Notes under the pieces: generated by a model
The model's database searches: none
What the model was told of the DNA's origin: nothing
Seen by the model: the letters and a program-made list of their open reading frames with translations, nothing else
Assembly (NCBI GenBank): GCA_003484585.1
Contig: DNBZ01000053.1
Coordinates: 1-12,242 of the forward strand
Direction: 5' to 3'
Source: Bacteroidota bacterium
Lineage (GTDB): Bacteria > Bacteroidota > Bacteroidia > NS11-12g > UBA9320
Length of the DNA stretch: 12,242 bases
Part shown: one piece after another, positions 1 to 7,603 of the stretch
Position numbering within the stretch: the stretch's first letter is position 1
How the letters are laid out: every line of letters begins with the position of its first letter
Position numbers and translations under genes: made by a program

Positions 1-446
1 TTTTCCCAAGTCATATCTCTAAAGAAAATATTGTCAGTAGAGTCAGCATCTACTGGAGGAGCAGTTCTATTAAATACATAAGCTGCTATGCCAAGACGTA
101 TATCAGTGTTTTTCCCCATAAGAGTAGGAGATGTAACGCTTAAAGTCGGAGAACTGAAAGTTGCTTGAGGAGCTATTTCGCTATTTAATATTAATAACAA
201 AGCTGCTGGAGCTATAATTATTTTAGATGCTGCAATGTCTATAGCGTAAAAATTAAAAATTATTGTGTCACCTGCGTTTATAGCTTTAGTGTCGTTGTTT
301 TTACAAGTAAATTGTAAAGGAAATACTGTATTTGTTTCGCCGTCTTTGATGTAAGTTGGCAGGTCAATAGATACAACTGCCAAATCTACTTGTGCATAAA
401 GAGCCGTAGTTGCAGCTAAAAAAAGAAGAGTAAGTGTTTTTTTCAT
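1..446 (-). CDS. Secreted adhesin-like protein, N-terminal part (cut by the window edge)
   Basis: The frame is open from an ATG at 446 to the left edge, giving 148 residues and no stop. Residues 1-18 form a classical signal peptide: MKK, then a hydrophobic LTLLFLAATTA core ending ALYA, with Gln-Val-Asp after the probable cut. The mature part starts with a DLAVVSIDLP strand followed by KNNDTKAINAGDTIIF. That pattern resembles the CARDB/Ig-like beta-sandwich repeats found in Bacteroidota cell-surface proteins. No cysteine lipobox is present, so it is probably exported rather than lipid-anchored. A type IX secretion C-terminal domain would lie outside the window, so that idea is only inference. 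The gene follows the helicase gene on the same strand after 47 bases, but it has its own candidate promoter there. Gene reality is well supported; function is not known. Confidence 0.8.
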   Translation of the reverse strand, partial: MKKTLTLLFLAATTALYAQVDLAVVSIDLPTYIKDGETNTVFPLQFTCKNNDTKAINAGDTIIFNFYAIDIAASKIIIAPAALLLILNSEIAPQATFSSPTLSVTSPTLMGKNTDIRLGIAAYVFNRTAPPVDADSTDNIFFRDMTWE

Positions 447-472
447 TTTCTGACATTTTATAATTGTTGGTT

Positions 473-480
473 CAAAGGTA
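473..480 (-). promoter_or_regulatory. Bacteroidota-type -7 promoter element (TACCTTTG)
   Basis: On the minus strand TACCTTTG matches the Bacteroidota -7 consensus TAnnTTTG exactly, 26 bases before the ATG of the secreted protein at 446. A TTA, one base off the -33 TTG core, lies 19 bases upstream inside the end of the helicase gene. Transcription would start near 466-468 and leave a short leader of about 20 bases. The exact box match and its placement support an independent promoter for this gene rather than read-through from the helicase. Confidence 0.55.
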
Positions 481-493
481 CCGAAAAAATATA

Positions 494-3343
494 TTATGCT
501 AATAGAATTTGTAACCCATTTATGTCAAGATTTGACAATATATTGTTTTCAGAAACTATGATTTCTTTAGAATAGCCTTCTTTTTTACGTTGTAAAAGCG
601 TAATTTTTTCTTCTATGGTGTCTCTTGAAATAAACTTGTAACTAAATACATTATGTTTTTGGCCTATTCTGTGTGTTCTGTCTCTGGCTTGAGCTTCTGC
701 CGCTGGATTCCACCATGGGTCTACTATAAATACGTAGTTGGCAGATGTAAGGTTAAGACCTGTGCCGCCTGCCTTTAGTGAGATCAAAAAGACGGAAGGT
801 TCTTTTATTGCCTGAAATTCGGACACATATTTGGCTCTCTTTTCTTTGGTAGTAGACCCGGTAAGTTTAAAGTATGAAAGCCCTTTTGATTTTATATCCT
901 TTTCTAAAATATCTAAGTAGCTAACGAACTGAGAAAAGACTAGAATCTTATGCCCGTCTTGTAATGCTGTGCTTATTTTTTCTAGAAGTATGTCGTGTTT
1001 GCCACTACTTGCCTCGTACTCTTTATCTACCAAGTAGGGGTGATTGGCTATCTGTCTTAGTTTGGACAAGCCTTGTAAAATGGAAAATTTAGCTTGACTT
1101 ATTCCTTGATCTTCCACCAAATCATTCAAGCTATTACGGTATTCCGATTTTACTTCTTCGTAGTATTCAGACTGCTCTTTGCTCATTTCGCAGTAGATTA
1201 TTTTTTCGGTAAGCAGAGGTAGATCCTTGGCTACTTCGTTTTTTGTTCTTCTTAGCAGAAATGGTTTTATAAGAGCTTGTAGCTCCTTCGCCACTTTATT
1301 GTCGCCCAACTTTTCTATTGGTTTGGCGTACTTATCTTCAAATTGTCTCAAGCTGCCTAGAAGTCCTTTGTTTAGAAAATTCATCTGACTCCATAAGTCT
1401 CGTACAGAGTTTTCTACTGGTGTACCTGTGAGTGCCACTCGGCAAGTTGCTTTTAGTTTGTTAATGTATTGAGTGGTTTTCGCTGTATGGTTTTTTATAT
1501 TTTGGCTCTCGTCTAGTATCACTACTTCTAGTTCTAGTTGCTGAAAAAGTTCGGCATCATTTCGTATGAGGCCATAGCTGGTAATGAGTAAGTCGGTCTG
1601 TGCAAATTCAGAAATAGACTTAGCTCTTTTAGATCCTGCGTGCAAAGTCACTTGTAGTTCTGGAGTGAATGATTTTGCCTCTTCTTGCCAATTATACAGT
1701 AGAGAAGTAGGTGCTACTAATAGAAATAACGGTTTAGCAAGCTCAGTGCTAGCGTGTTTTAGTTTTTGTAAGAACGCTAAGGTTTGCACTGTTTTCCCTA
1801 GTCCCATATCGTCGGCTAGTATTCCGCCAAATCTGTTGTTTTTTAAGAACATCAGCCAGCTTAAGCCATCTCGTTGGTAAGGTCTTAGTTTGCCTTGAAA
1901 AAGTGTATAGGGTTCTTCTTTCTTTATATCTACTAGTTTGGTAAGGTGCTGTTTTATTTCCTTAGATTGGACTAAGCTGAGGATGTCTACTTGGAACTTT
2001 TTTACAGCATATGTATTGCCTTTGCTGGTTTGGTTTGTCAACGAATTGCCCAAAGCAAACCACTCTTTTGGGAACACGAAAATTTCTGAGTTGGGCAGTA
2101 GTAGCTCTGTTTCGCCTTTCTTCATCAAGGCGACTATTTTAGAGAAGGGTATTTCAAAACTACCTATGGTAATGATCACCTTAAGGTCAAACCAGTCTAT
2201 CTTATCACTTATAGTATAGTTGAGCAGTGGCTTCTCTAGACTGTAATTTATCTTGAGCTCATTTTGAACTATATAGTGCATCTCTTCTAGCACTTCTTTG
2301 TGAGTTCTGAGCCATGCCATAGTTTCAGATAGAGATGCGTCCTCCAGTGCTAAAAAGCCGTCGCTTTGTTCATTTAGATTGAGCTCTGCTAAGGCATTTA
2401 CTCTATTGGCTTCCCATATCTGTGAGCGTTTGTATTTGGTAAAAATAGGTTGATTGTCGTCCCATTTTAGATGTACATGAAATAGCTTATTCGCATTATA
2501 GGCAAAAAGATGCTCACCATATTTTATCAAAAGTCGGAATCCATATTTCCCATTTTGTAAGCCTAGAGAAAGCACAGGAGTGGCTTCTTCTTTTATAGTG
2601 TTTATTGTAAAGCCTTGAGCGTGCACAGGTGCTGTCTCTAGCAGCGGAGTTACGAATTTTTCGTAGTAAATGTGCTCGTTTTCGGGTTTTACGTGAACGT
2701 ATTTTTTATTAATAAATAGGTTAATTTTACTCCCATCTACAAAGTCGTAAAATTTATGTAAGTGTCCTGATATTAATAGATTTGCAGGATTTTGGCTCAA
2801 CATTAATCCGCCTAGTTTCATAAAAGGAATTCTATCTTCTCCGTATTTTATTGTGATAAAATAAGACGTACCGTTTTCGTTTTTCCTGAAATGAAAAAGT
2901 ACTTTGGTGTAGTCTGGCAAAATGCGAATAGGAATAGCTGCAGGATTAATATCGTCTGCTATGTATATGCAGTCCGAAGAGCTATTGAGTAAGGCTAGAA
3001 GGTTTAAAATCTTAGATTCTATAAAAGGGCGTATCTCGTTTTTAAGGATCTCTTTGCTTAGGTGTTTCTGAAAAAACTCCTTAGGTCTTATTTTTTGTTT
3101 TGGAGAGAACTTACGCACTATGTTTTCTACCATTACATCATCTAAGGTAGCTATTTGTGCGAGTTGATCTGAGCTTAGTCGGGTGTAGTAGGATGCATTA
3201 CCACTGAAAACTTTTTGGTAGGTGAGTGAGAGTGTTTGGTGCGAGGTATAAGCTACTACATACGGATGTATCATCACGCCAAGTTGCGGATGCGTGAACA
3301 CACTAAAAATTAGTTTATACTTTGAGTCTTGAGCTACTTTCAC
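494..3343 (-). CDS. SNF2/Rad54-type DEAD/DEAH-box ATPase (Bacteroidota SNF2 helicase)
   Basis: This is a double-stranded-DNA translocase of the SWI2/SNF2 superfamily-2 family; the bacterial cellular role is largely undefined. With the GTG start it has 949 residues. Residues 1-475 form the Bacteroidota-specific N-terminal region, with blocks such as VLFHFRKNENGTSYF and INKKYVHV, and no visible SWIM zinc finger. The ATPase core follows: Walker A DDMGLGKT near 511-518, motif II DESQ near 611-614, motif III LTGTPVEN near 638-645, KAGGTGLNL near 857-865, DPWWNP near 875-880, and the arginine-finger segment ARDRTHRIGQ near 886-895. All key residues are present. I chose the GTG at 3343 over the TTG at 3373 because it gives MKVA, which I recall as the usual N-terminus of this family, and because AAAGGA lies 9 bases before it. 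It is downstream of the 186-residue gene by 66 bases. Identity is secure; the start is moderately so. Confidence 0.93.
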   Translation of the reverse strand: MKVAQDSKYKLIFSVFTHPQLGVMIHPYVVAYTSHQTLSLTYQKVFSGNASYYTRLSSDQLAQIATLDDVMVENIVRKFSPKQKIRPKEFFQKHLSKEILKNEIRPFIESKILNLLALLNSSSDCIYIADDINPAAIPIRILPDYTKVLFHFRKNENGTSYFITIKYGEDRIPFMKLGGLMLSQNPANLLISGHLHKFYDFVDGSKINLFINKKYVHVKPENEHIYYEKFVTPLLETAPVHAQGFTINTIKEEATPVLSLGLQNGKYGFRLLIKYGEHLFAYNANKLFHVHLKWDDNQPIFTKYKRSQIWEANRVNALAELNLNEQSDGFLALEDASLSETMAWLRTHKEVLEEMHYIVQNELKINYSLEKPLLNYTISDKIDWFDLKVIITIGSFEIPFSKIVALMKKGETELLLPNSEIFVFPKEWFALGNSLTNQTSKGNTYAVKKFQVDILSLVQSKEIKQHLTKLVDIKKEEPYTLFQGKLRPYQRDGLSWLMFLKNNRFGGILADDMGLGKTVQTLAFLQKLKHASTELAKPLFLLVAPTSLLYNWQEEAKSFTPELQVTLHAGSKRAKSISEFAQTDLLITSYGLIRNDAELFQQLELEVVILDESQNIKNHTAKTTQYINKLKATCRVALTGTPVENSVRDLWSQMNFLNKGLLGSLRQFEDKYAKPIEKLGDNKVAKELQALIKPFLLRRTKNEVAKDLPLLTEKIIYCEMSKEQSEYYEEVKSEYRNSLNDLVEDQGISQAKFSILQGLSKLRQIANHPYLVDKEYEASSGKHDILLEKISTALQDGHKILVFSQFVSYLDILEKDIKSKGLSYFKLTGSTTKEKRAKYVSEFQAIKEPSVFLISLKAGGTGLNLTSANYVFIVDPWWNPAAEAQARDRTHRIGQKHNVFSYKFISRDTIEEKITLLQRKKEGYSKEIIVSENNILSNLDINGLQILLA

Positions 3344-3351
3344 TCTATTAA

Positions 3352-3358
3352 TTCCTTT
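3352..3358 (-). promoter_or_regulatory. Shine-Dalgarno-like site that decides the helicase start
   Basis: The minus strand reads AAAGGA followed by ATTAATAGA and then GTG at 3343. This is one of few purine-rich SD-like sites in the window. It supports initiation at GTG 3343 rather than at the upstream TTG 3373, which lacks such a site at usable distance. Confidence 0.4.
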
Positions 3359-3409
3359 CGAAAAATAGGGCAATATACGAGCGATTCGAATCCCTAAAAA
3401 GCGATTTTT

Positions 3410-3970
3410 TTATTCTAAATCTAAATATTTGGTTTCGAGCAATTCTAGGAGGTTGTCTGGCTTTATGCTTCGCCACTCTATTTCATTTAGTCGGCCACCG
3501 TAGGTAAGGTAGTGTTTTAGCCTATAGTCATCCATCTCATCTATCACCTGCGGCAGTGCGTTGATTATGTAGATGCCACCCTCTATGTCCTCTTTCCATT
3601 CTTGGTAGTAGTCATCTGATACGGCATGAAAATTTAATACATTCTCTGCTATGATTGCAAAATTTTGAATTCCTAAGTCTATCAGGTGATCTATCAATTC
3701 TGCTTTCAGAAGCATGATGTCGTTATTTATAGCATCATTCCACTCGCCTATTAGCTCAATAATACAAAACTCTTGTTCGTAGTCTGCATAGAGTAATTTG
3801 TAGAATAACGTGTCACTACCAAAATTATCCCATTGGGGATGCAGTAAGTAGTTATAGACTCTATTGGTATAGTGAAACTCTGAGTATTCTAAGCCATAGT
3901 TCAGAGCATTTGGGTCTTGGTCAGAGGAGTATATATCTCGCCACAGATAAAACGGCTCAATTTGATGCAT
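3410..3970 (-). CDS. Conserved hypothetical protein of Bacteroidota type (186 aa)
   Basis: A soluble, strongly acidic protein without signal peptide or membrane segment. I recognise its central block, roughly residues 58-127 (LLYADYEQEF, IELIGEWNDAINND, FAIIAENVLNFH), as typical of a small uncharacterised protein family in Bacteroidota; I know no function for it. The predicted pattern alternates strands and helices. The block IELIGEWNDAINND is followed by a helix (LLKAELIDHLIDLG) and a strand (FAIIAENVL), which suggests a compact alpha/beta domain. The ATG at 3970 overlaps the end of the glycosyltransferase gene by 14 bases in another frame, so translation is probably coupled. The position between a glycosyltransferase and a helicase gives little clue to its job. 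The gene is well supported; function is unknown. Confidence 0.85.
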   Translation of the reverse strand: MHQIEPFYLWRDIYSSDQDPNALNYGLEYSEFHYTNRVYNYLLHPQWDNFGSDTLFYKLLYADYEQEFCIIELIGEWNDAINNDIMLLKAELIDHLIDLGIQNFAIIAENVLNFHAVSDDYYQEWKEDIEGGIYIINALPQVIDEMDDYRLKHYLTYGGRLNEIEWRSIKPDNLLELLETKYLDLE

Positions 3971-4892
3971 CTGGATCTATATTGGTTTCTCCTACTAAGT
4001 ATAACGGGCGATTTTTTACGTTGTCGTTTATGCGGCTTATGTATTCCCCTATCATACCGATACCCAATAACTGTATGCCTCCTAAAAATATAATAGTAAT
4101 CATAAGAGATGGCCAGCCTGGCTCATATTGTTTCAGTATAAACCTAGCATATAGAGTGTATAAGATTAAGAAAAATCCAATAAATGCACAGAAAAATCCA
4201 GAAAGAGTTGCAAGCCTAAGTGGCCAGTTAGAAAAGGAGGTAATAGCATCTAATGCTAGTCTTATCATTTTGCGATAGGTGTATCCTGTTTCTCCTGCAT
4301 TTCTTCCCAGTCTCTCATAGGATACCGCAGTTTGCTTAAAACCTAACCAAGCTATTTGCCCTCTTAAATACCTTTGTTTTTCGGGCATTTGCTTCAGGGC
4401 GTTTGCCACTTTTCTATTGATTATCCTAAAGTCTCCTGTGTCTACAGGTATTTCTATGCTTGTTATTTTATTTAAGAATTTGTAGAAAAACTTAGCAGTC
4501 AGTTTTTTCAGAGCAGATTCATCTGCTCGTTTTATACGCTGAGCATAGACTACATCGTATCCTTCGTCCATTTTGGCTAGCATTTGATGCATCACAGCAG
4601 GCGGGTCTTGCCCGTCACTGTCTATCAACATTATCTTGTCTCCTTTAGCAAAATCTATACCTGCAGATACTGCTATTTGGTGTCCAAAATTTCTGCTTAG
4701 GTCTATGTACTTAAAGTCCTTGTTCTCTTCACAGATTTTTTTTATTAAAGTAAGGGAATTGTCTTTGCTACCGTCGTTTACGAAAATTACTTCAGCATTT
4801 TCAGAGGTTTTAGTAAGTTCTAAACTGAGCTCACTGACGAATGAAGCTAGTCCAGCCTCTTCATTATATATGGGTAATACTATGGATATCAC
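3957..4892 (-). CDS. Family 2 glycosyltransferase, polyprenyl-phosphate sugar transferase type (DPM1/GtrB-like)
   Basis: Probably moves a sugar from a nucleotide donor to polyprenyl phosphate on the inner face of the cytoplasmic membrane, supplying an envelope glycan pathway. The 311 residues show a GT-A fold: N-terminal SIVLPIYNEE, VNDGSKDNS near 38-46, and the metal- and nucleotide-binding DSDGQDPP near 91-98. DTGDFR near 151-156, GRNAGETGY near 196-204 and FSNWPLRLA near 220-228 follow. Two C-terminal membrane helices (about 230-250 and 262-283) are the usual layout of the GtrB/YkoT-like group. The start is GTG: the frame has a TAA three codons upstream and no ATG, and the N-terminus MISIVLPIYNEE is what the family shows. 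The sugar cannot be told from sequence. It overlaps the 186-residue gene by 14 bases, so the two are probably co-expressed. Confidence 0.92.
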   Translation of the reverse strand: MISIVLPIYNEEAGLASFVSELSLELTKTSENAEVIFVNDGSKDNSLTLIKKICEENKDFKYIDLSRNFGHQIAVSAGIDFAKGDKIMLIDSDGQDPPAVMHQMLAKMDEGYDVVYAQRIKRADESALKKLTAKFFYKFLNKITSIEIPVDTGDFRIINRKVANALKQMPEKQRYLRGQIAWLGFKQTAVSYERLGRNAGETGYTYRKMIRLALDAITSFSNWPLRLATLSGFFCAFIGFFLILYTLYARFILKQYEPGWPSLMITIIFLGGIQLLGIGMIGEYISRINDNVKNRPLYLVGETNIDPDASN

Positions 4893-5004
4893 TACTGCAA
4901 ATTAAGATAAAAATAAATGGAGCGAGGTAGTCTTAGGAAATCTAAGTGATGACCATATTTTCGGCTTTATTATAACCTATAGTCAGGGCGTCTATCAAAG
5001 GATT

Positions 5005-5020
5005 GTTACATCATAGTAAC
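5005..5020. repeat. Small inverted repeat GTTAC/GTAAC around the stop of the small ORF
   Basis: Arms of 5 bases (GTTAC at 5005-5009, GTAAC at 5016-5020) enclose a 6-base loop that contains the TGA stop of the small minus-strand ORF. There is no T-run after it in either direction, so it is not a convincing terminator. It may be chance. Confidence 0.25.
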
Positions 5021-5235
5021 ATGTCAAAAGTCTTGTGAAGCTTGTTTATAGCCGCGGTGTCGTCTGGGCAGATATAAACTACTTGAGTTTTTTTTATACT
5101 ATTTGGGAATTCGGCGGCAGTAAAGTCGGCAGTATTATTTTGATTTAGTCTGTCTCCATGCGTTCCCATTAAAGAATACTGTAAACTAAATAAGCCAGAA
5201 ACTAGGATAATACCAACGAAGACAATTTTTTTCAT
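5011..5235 (-). CDS. Small signal-anchored hypothetical protein (74 aa)
   Basis: The ATG at 5235 opens a 74-residue frame. Residues 1-22 start MKK and continue with a hydrophobic stretch (IVFVGIILVSGLFSL), so it is either secreted or held by an N-terminal anchor. The remainder is polar with a single Cys at position 56 (VYICPDD). There is no lipobox. I do not recognise it. Arguments for a real gene: a clean signal sequence placed directly at the start codon, a divergent promoter-sized gap of 47 bases to mpl, and no other gene in this stretch. Odd: the same frame continues for 22 sense codons after the TGA and stops at 4942-4944, so the present form may be a truncated version of a 97-residue protein. 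It could be the first gene of the line running into the glycosyltransferase. Confidence 0.5.
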   Translation of the reverse strand: MKKIVFVGIILVSGLFSLQYSLMGTHGDRLNQNNTADFTAAEFPNSIKKTQVVYICPDDTAAINKLHKTFDMLL

Positions 5236-5282
5236 TCTTTAACTATTTACTTTCGTAAACGAAGAAAAGTATCCTTTTAGTA
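5236..5282. promoter_or_regulatory. Divergent intergenic region with a dyad (TTCGTAAACGAA)
   Basis: This 47-base gap separates the small minus-strand ORF from mpl on the plus strand. TTCGT-AA-ACGAA at 5252-5263 is an inverted repeat with perfect 5-base arms. On the plus strand TACTTTCG (5248-5255) fits the -7 consensus TAnnTTTG except at one base and would put a short leader before mpl. On the minus strand TACTTTTC also fits except at the last base. No good -33 TTG is seen for either. This is a plausible divergent promoter region, but weak. Confidence 0.35.
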
Positions 5283-6605
5283 TTGAAAAAAATTCATTTA
5301 ATAGCGGTAGGTGGTGCCATAATGCACAATCTAGCCATAGCTCTAAAAAATAGAGGTTATAAAATTACGGGTAGTGACGATGCCATATATGACCCAGCAA
5401 AAAGTAATCTAGAGAAAGCAGATCTGCTACCAGCTGTGGGTTGGGATACAGACTATATTACCCCAGACATAGATGTAGTAATACTAGGGATGCACGCCAG
5501 AGCAGATAATCCAGAGTTGCAAAGGGCCAGAGAACTAGGGCTCAAAATCATGTCTTTTCCTGAGTTCGTAGCTGATGAATGTGAAGATAAGAAACGTATA
5601 GTAGTAGCTGGCAGTCACGGCAAAACGACTACTACAGCTATGATTATGCATGTGCTTTCTCAATTGCAGATGGATTTTGACTACTTGGTGGGTAGCTCAA
5701 TAGATGGGTTCGATCTCTCTGTAAAACTTACGGATGCTGACCTGATAATCATAGAAGGAGATGAATATTTGTCTTCTCCGCTAGATATGAAATCTAAGTT
5801 TCTGTGGTATCAACCGCACGTAAGTATAATCACTGGTATAGCATACGATCATATTAATGTGTTCCCTACTTTTGAGTCATACCTTGCTACTTTTAGAAGC
5901 TACATAGCCTCTCATCACAAAGACGGTAAATTCTTTTGGTTTCAGAAAGATGAGCATTTGGCAAAAATGGTAACAAACACGAGTGTGCCAAATAAGGCCT
6001 ATGATACGCCGCAGTTTAGACTACAAGATGGCGGAACTATTGTGACTGCCAATGGTGTAGACTATCCATTAGCGGTAGTAGGTAAACACAATCTAGAAAA
6101 CTTGCAAGCTGCACAGCTAGTATGCCAAGAATTAGACATATCATTAGATGCTTTTTATAAAGCAGCAGAGTCTTTTACTGGTGCTGGTAGAAGAATGGAA
6201 AAAATAATAGAAACCGAAACCCAAGTAGTATATCGAGATTTTGCACACTCGCCTAGCAAGCTGCAAGCTACTACAGAAGCAATAGCAGAAACCTATACCG
6301 GTAATACGTTAGCAGTGTTCGAACTACATACTTTTAGTAGTCTAAACAAAGATTTTTTACCTTTATATAAAGATACGATGTCTTCTGCTACCAAGGCTGT
6401 TGTGTATTTTGATGAGGAGGTATTTGCTCATAAAAAAATGACTCCTATGTCTCCAGAATTTGTGAAAGAATGTTTTGGAAATGTGACAGTTCTCAATTCA
6501 GCATCTGAGCTTTCTGATTTGGTAAATGTGGCATATGATAAAGGGGACAATATTCTATTGATGAGCTCGGGCAAGTTTAATAATGCCGATTTTAAATTTA
6601 TTTAG
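5283..6605 (+). CDS. mpl: UDP-N-acetylmuramate--L-alanyl-gamma-D-glutamyl-meso-diaminopimelate ligase (murein tripeptide ligase)
   Basis: Joins recovered L-Ala-gamma-D-Glu-meso-DAP tripeptide to UDP-MurNAc with ATP, so wall fragments can re-enter peptidoglycan synthesis in the cytoplasm. The 440 residues follow the Mur ligase plan. An N-terminal Rossmann domain contains HLIAVGGAIMHNLA and TGSDDAIYDP. The ATP loop GSHGKTTTT is near 110-118, the catalytic EGDEYLSSPLD near 158-168, and DHINVFPT near 189-196. GKHNLENL near 267-274 and FTGAGRRME near 298-306 follow, then the C-terminal DFAHSPSK near 319-326 and ELHTFSSLN near 347-355. GMHARADNPEL near 69-79 and EYLSSP mark it as Mpl rather than MurC. 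Length is normal. The start is TTG: no ATG lies between the in-frame TAA at 5256-5258 and 5283, and the family N-terminus begins here. Its stop overlaps the convergent lipoprotein gene by 4 bases. Confidence 0.95.
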   Translation: MKKIHLIAVGGAIMHNLAIALKNRGYKITGSDDAIYDPAKSNLEKADLLPAVGWDTDYITPDIDVVILGMHARADNPELQRARELGLKIMSFPEFVADECEDKKRIVVAGSHGKTTTTAMIMHVLSQLQMDFDYLVGSSIDGFDLSVKLTDADLIIIEGDEYLSSPLDMKSKFLWYQPHVSIITGIAYDHINVFPTFESYLATFRSYIASHHKDGKFFWFQKDEHLAKMVTNTSVPNKAYDTPQFRLQDGGTIVTANGVDYPLAVVGKHNLENLQAAQLVCQELDISLDAFYKAAESFTGAGRRMEKIIETETQVVYRDFAHSPSKLQATTEAIAETYTGNTLAVFELHTFSSLNKDFLPLYKDTMSSATKAVVYFDEEVFAHKKMTPMSPEFVKECFGNVTVLNSASELSDLVNVAYDKGDNILLMSSGKFNNADFKFI

Positions 6606-7603
6606 AGTTGCTTTATTCGCAACTTAATAGTGACTTCTGTTCGGTTGTCAGTTCGTATTTCTTCCACTTTTAGAGCATAGTAAGAGTTTTGCTCTTTCAC
6701 AAGGAGACACAAGTTTTCCTTTAAGCTAAGTTTTTGCTGATTCTCTTCCCAACTTTGAAAAAGGTTTATGAGTCCGTCTACATCCATATACTCTAAATCT
6801 TTCGCATAAAAGTAGTCGATAGTAGAGAATGTTCTGCTAGTGTCTAGATGAATCTCCGTAAAATCATCATTAATAAGCAAAGCTTGGTACAGACCTACTT
6901 GTTTATTTATAGTAGGTAAAAATGGGTATGATCCATGATGAATGATGGAGTCTGGTAGATAGGTGAAACAAATATTCCAGTCACTATGATCAGGTTCTAC
7001 ATTATTCACTATTTCTTGAGTGAGCAGCGAGTAGTAGGTGTAGGCGAAATTGGGATCTTTTTCTATCCACTGTGATTTTGTAAAACTGCCGTCTAATGTG
7101 CCATATCTAATATGAAAAGTGCTAGTGCCTGCGTCTAAAATTTGCAGCTTGTAATAGTACAGAAAAGTGCCATCGCTCCAAGAGAGGAGGTATACATTTT
7201 TATATGATTTAGGGTTTGAAAACTCAAAGTCTCCCCAAACGCCAATAGCCGATTGAGTACCTGTGCCAGATGTGCCGTCTAGTTGCCATGGGATATTATG
7301 GATAGGGTAGGCTGTGTCTATAGCATCGTAGTTTGTGTTTTTGGTATTGTGCACTGATACACCTAGTAGTGTATTGAGTAAGATACTCCAGCTACCTTTT
7401 GTGTTTTGAAACTTGAGATGCCACGGAGATTCAGAACTATTAGTCAACTTGTCTGCACTAGATAAGTCAATATATACTGCTTGTTTTCCCTTGGTGCTAA
7501 CGGTTATTTCTGTAGTGTAATCTTTCACCTTGGGTAATATCTCATCTGGTTGAAAACATCCAGAGAGTAGTGCTATGAGCGATATGAAGAATAAGTATTT
7601 CAT
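6602..7603 (-). CDS. HmuY-like lipoprotein with two tandem HmuY-type units
   Basis: A surface or periplasmic lipoprotein of 333 residues. The signal peptide ends in the lipobox LLSGC with the lipidated Cys at 16. The rest reads like the HmuY family of haem-binding lipoproteins from Bacteroidota. Unit 1 (about 30-175) has AVYIDLS, PWHLKFQN, WSILLNT and KNVYLLSWSDGTFLYYYKLQI. Unit 2 (about 187-333) repeats that order with YTYYSLLTQEIV, DWNICFTYL, YQALLIND, FSTIDY and ENLCLLV/SYYALKVEEI. HmuY itself has one such unit and about 216 residues, so this protein looks internally duplicated. The start overlaps the receptor gene as ATGA, so the two are translationally coupled, as hmuR and hmuY are linked elsewhere. 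Haem ligands cannot be assigned, and the ligand could be another metal complex. The family call rests on pattern recognition and is moderate. Confidence 0.72.
   Translation of the reverse strand: MKYLFFISLIALLSGCFQPDEILPKVKDYTTEITVSTKGKQAVYIDLSSADKLTNSSESPWHLKFQNTKGSWSILLNTLLGVSVHNTKNTNYDAIDTAYPIHNIPWQLDGTSGTGTQSAIGVWGDFEFSNPKSYKNVYLLSWSDGTFLYYYKLQILDAGTSTFHIRYGTLDGSFTKSQWIEKDPNFAYTYYSLLTQEIVNNVEPDHSDWNICFTYLPDSIIHHGSYPFLPTINKQVGLYQALLINDDFTEIHLDTSRTFSTIDYFYAKDLEYMDVDGLINLFQSWEENQQKLSLKENLCLLVKEQNSYYALKVEEIRTDNRTEVTIKLRIKQL
6606..6624. terminator. Possible weak bidirectional terminator hairpin between convergent genes
   Basis: AGTTGC (6606-6611) and GCAACT (6619-6624) form a 6-bp stem with a 7-base loop directly after the mpl stop and inside the last codons of the convergent lipoprotein gene. 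On the plus strand it is followed by TAATAG and on the minus strand by an A/T-rich stretch, but there is no real T-run. It is the only hairpin at this convergent junction. Confidence 0.3.

Noticed and set aside
1584..2219. Plus-strand open frames of 93-98 codons inside the helicase gene
   Set aside because: They lie opposite the conserved ATPase core and N-terminal region and show no family pattern, so they are antisense shadows.
3371..3373. TTG at 3373 as the helicase start
   Set aside because: It adds ten residues not expected in the family and lacks a ribosome-binding-like site; GTG 3343 gives MKVA and has AAAGGA upstream.
3381..3395. GATTCGAATC palindrome resembling a tRNA T-loop (TTCGAAT)
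   Set aside because: The flanking bases do not pair as a 5-bp T-stem on either strand (A opposite C next to the loop), and no D-arm, anticodon arm or acceptor stem can be built; the surroundings are the gap and start of the helicase gene.
4932..4946. Inverted repeat CTTAG/CTAAG upstream of the glycosyltransferase as a terminator
   Set aside because: The stem is only 5 bp, mostly A/T, and no T-run follows on either strand.
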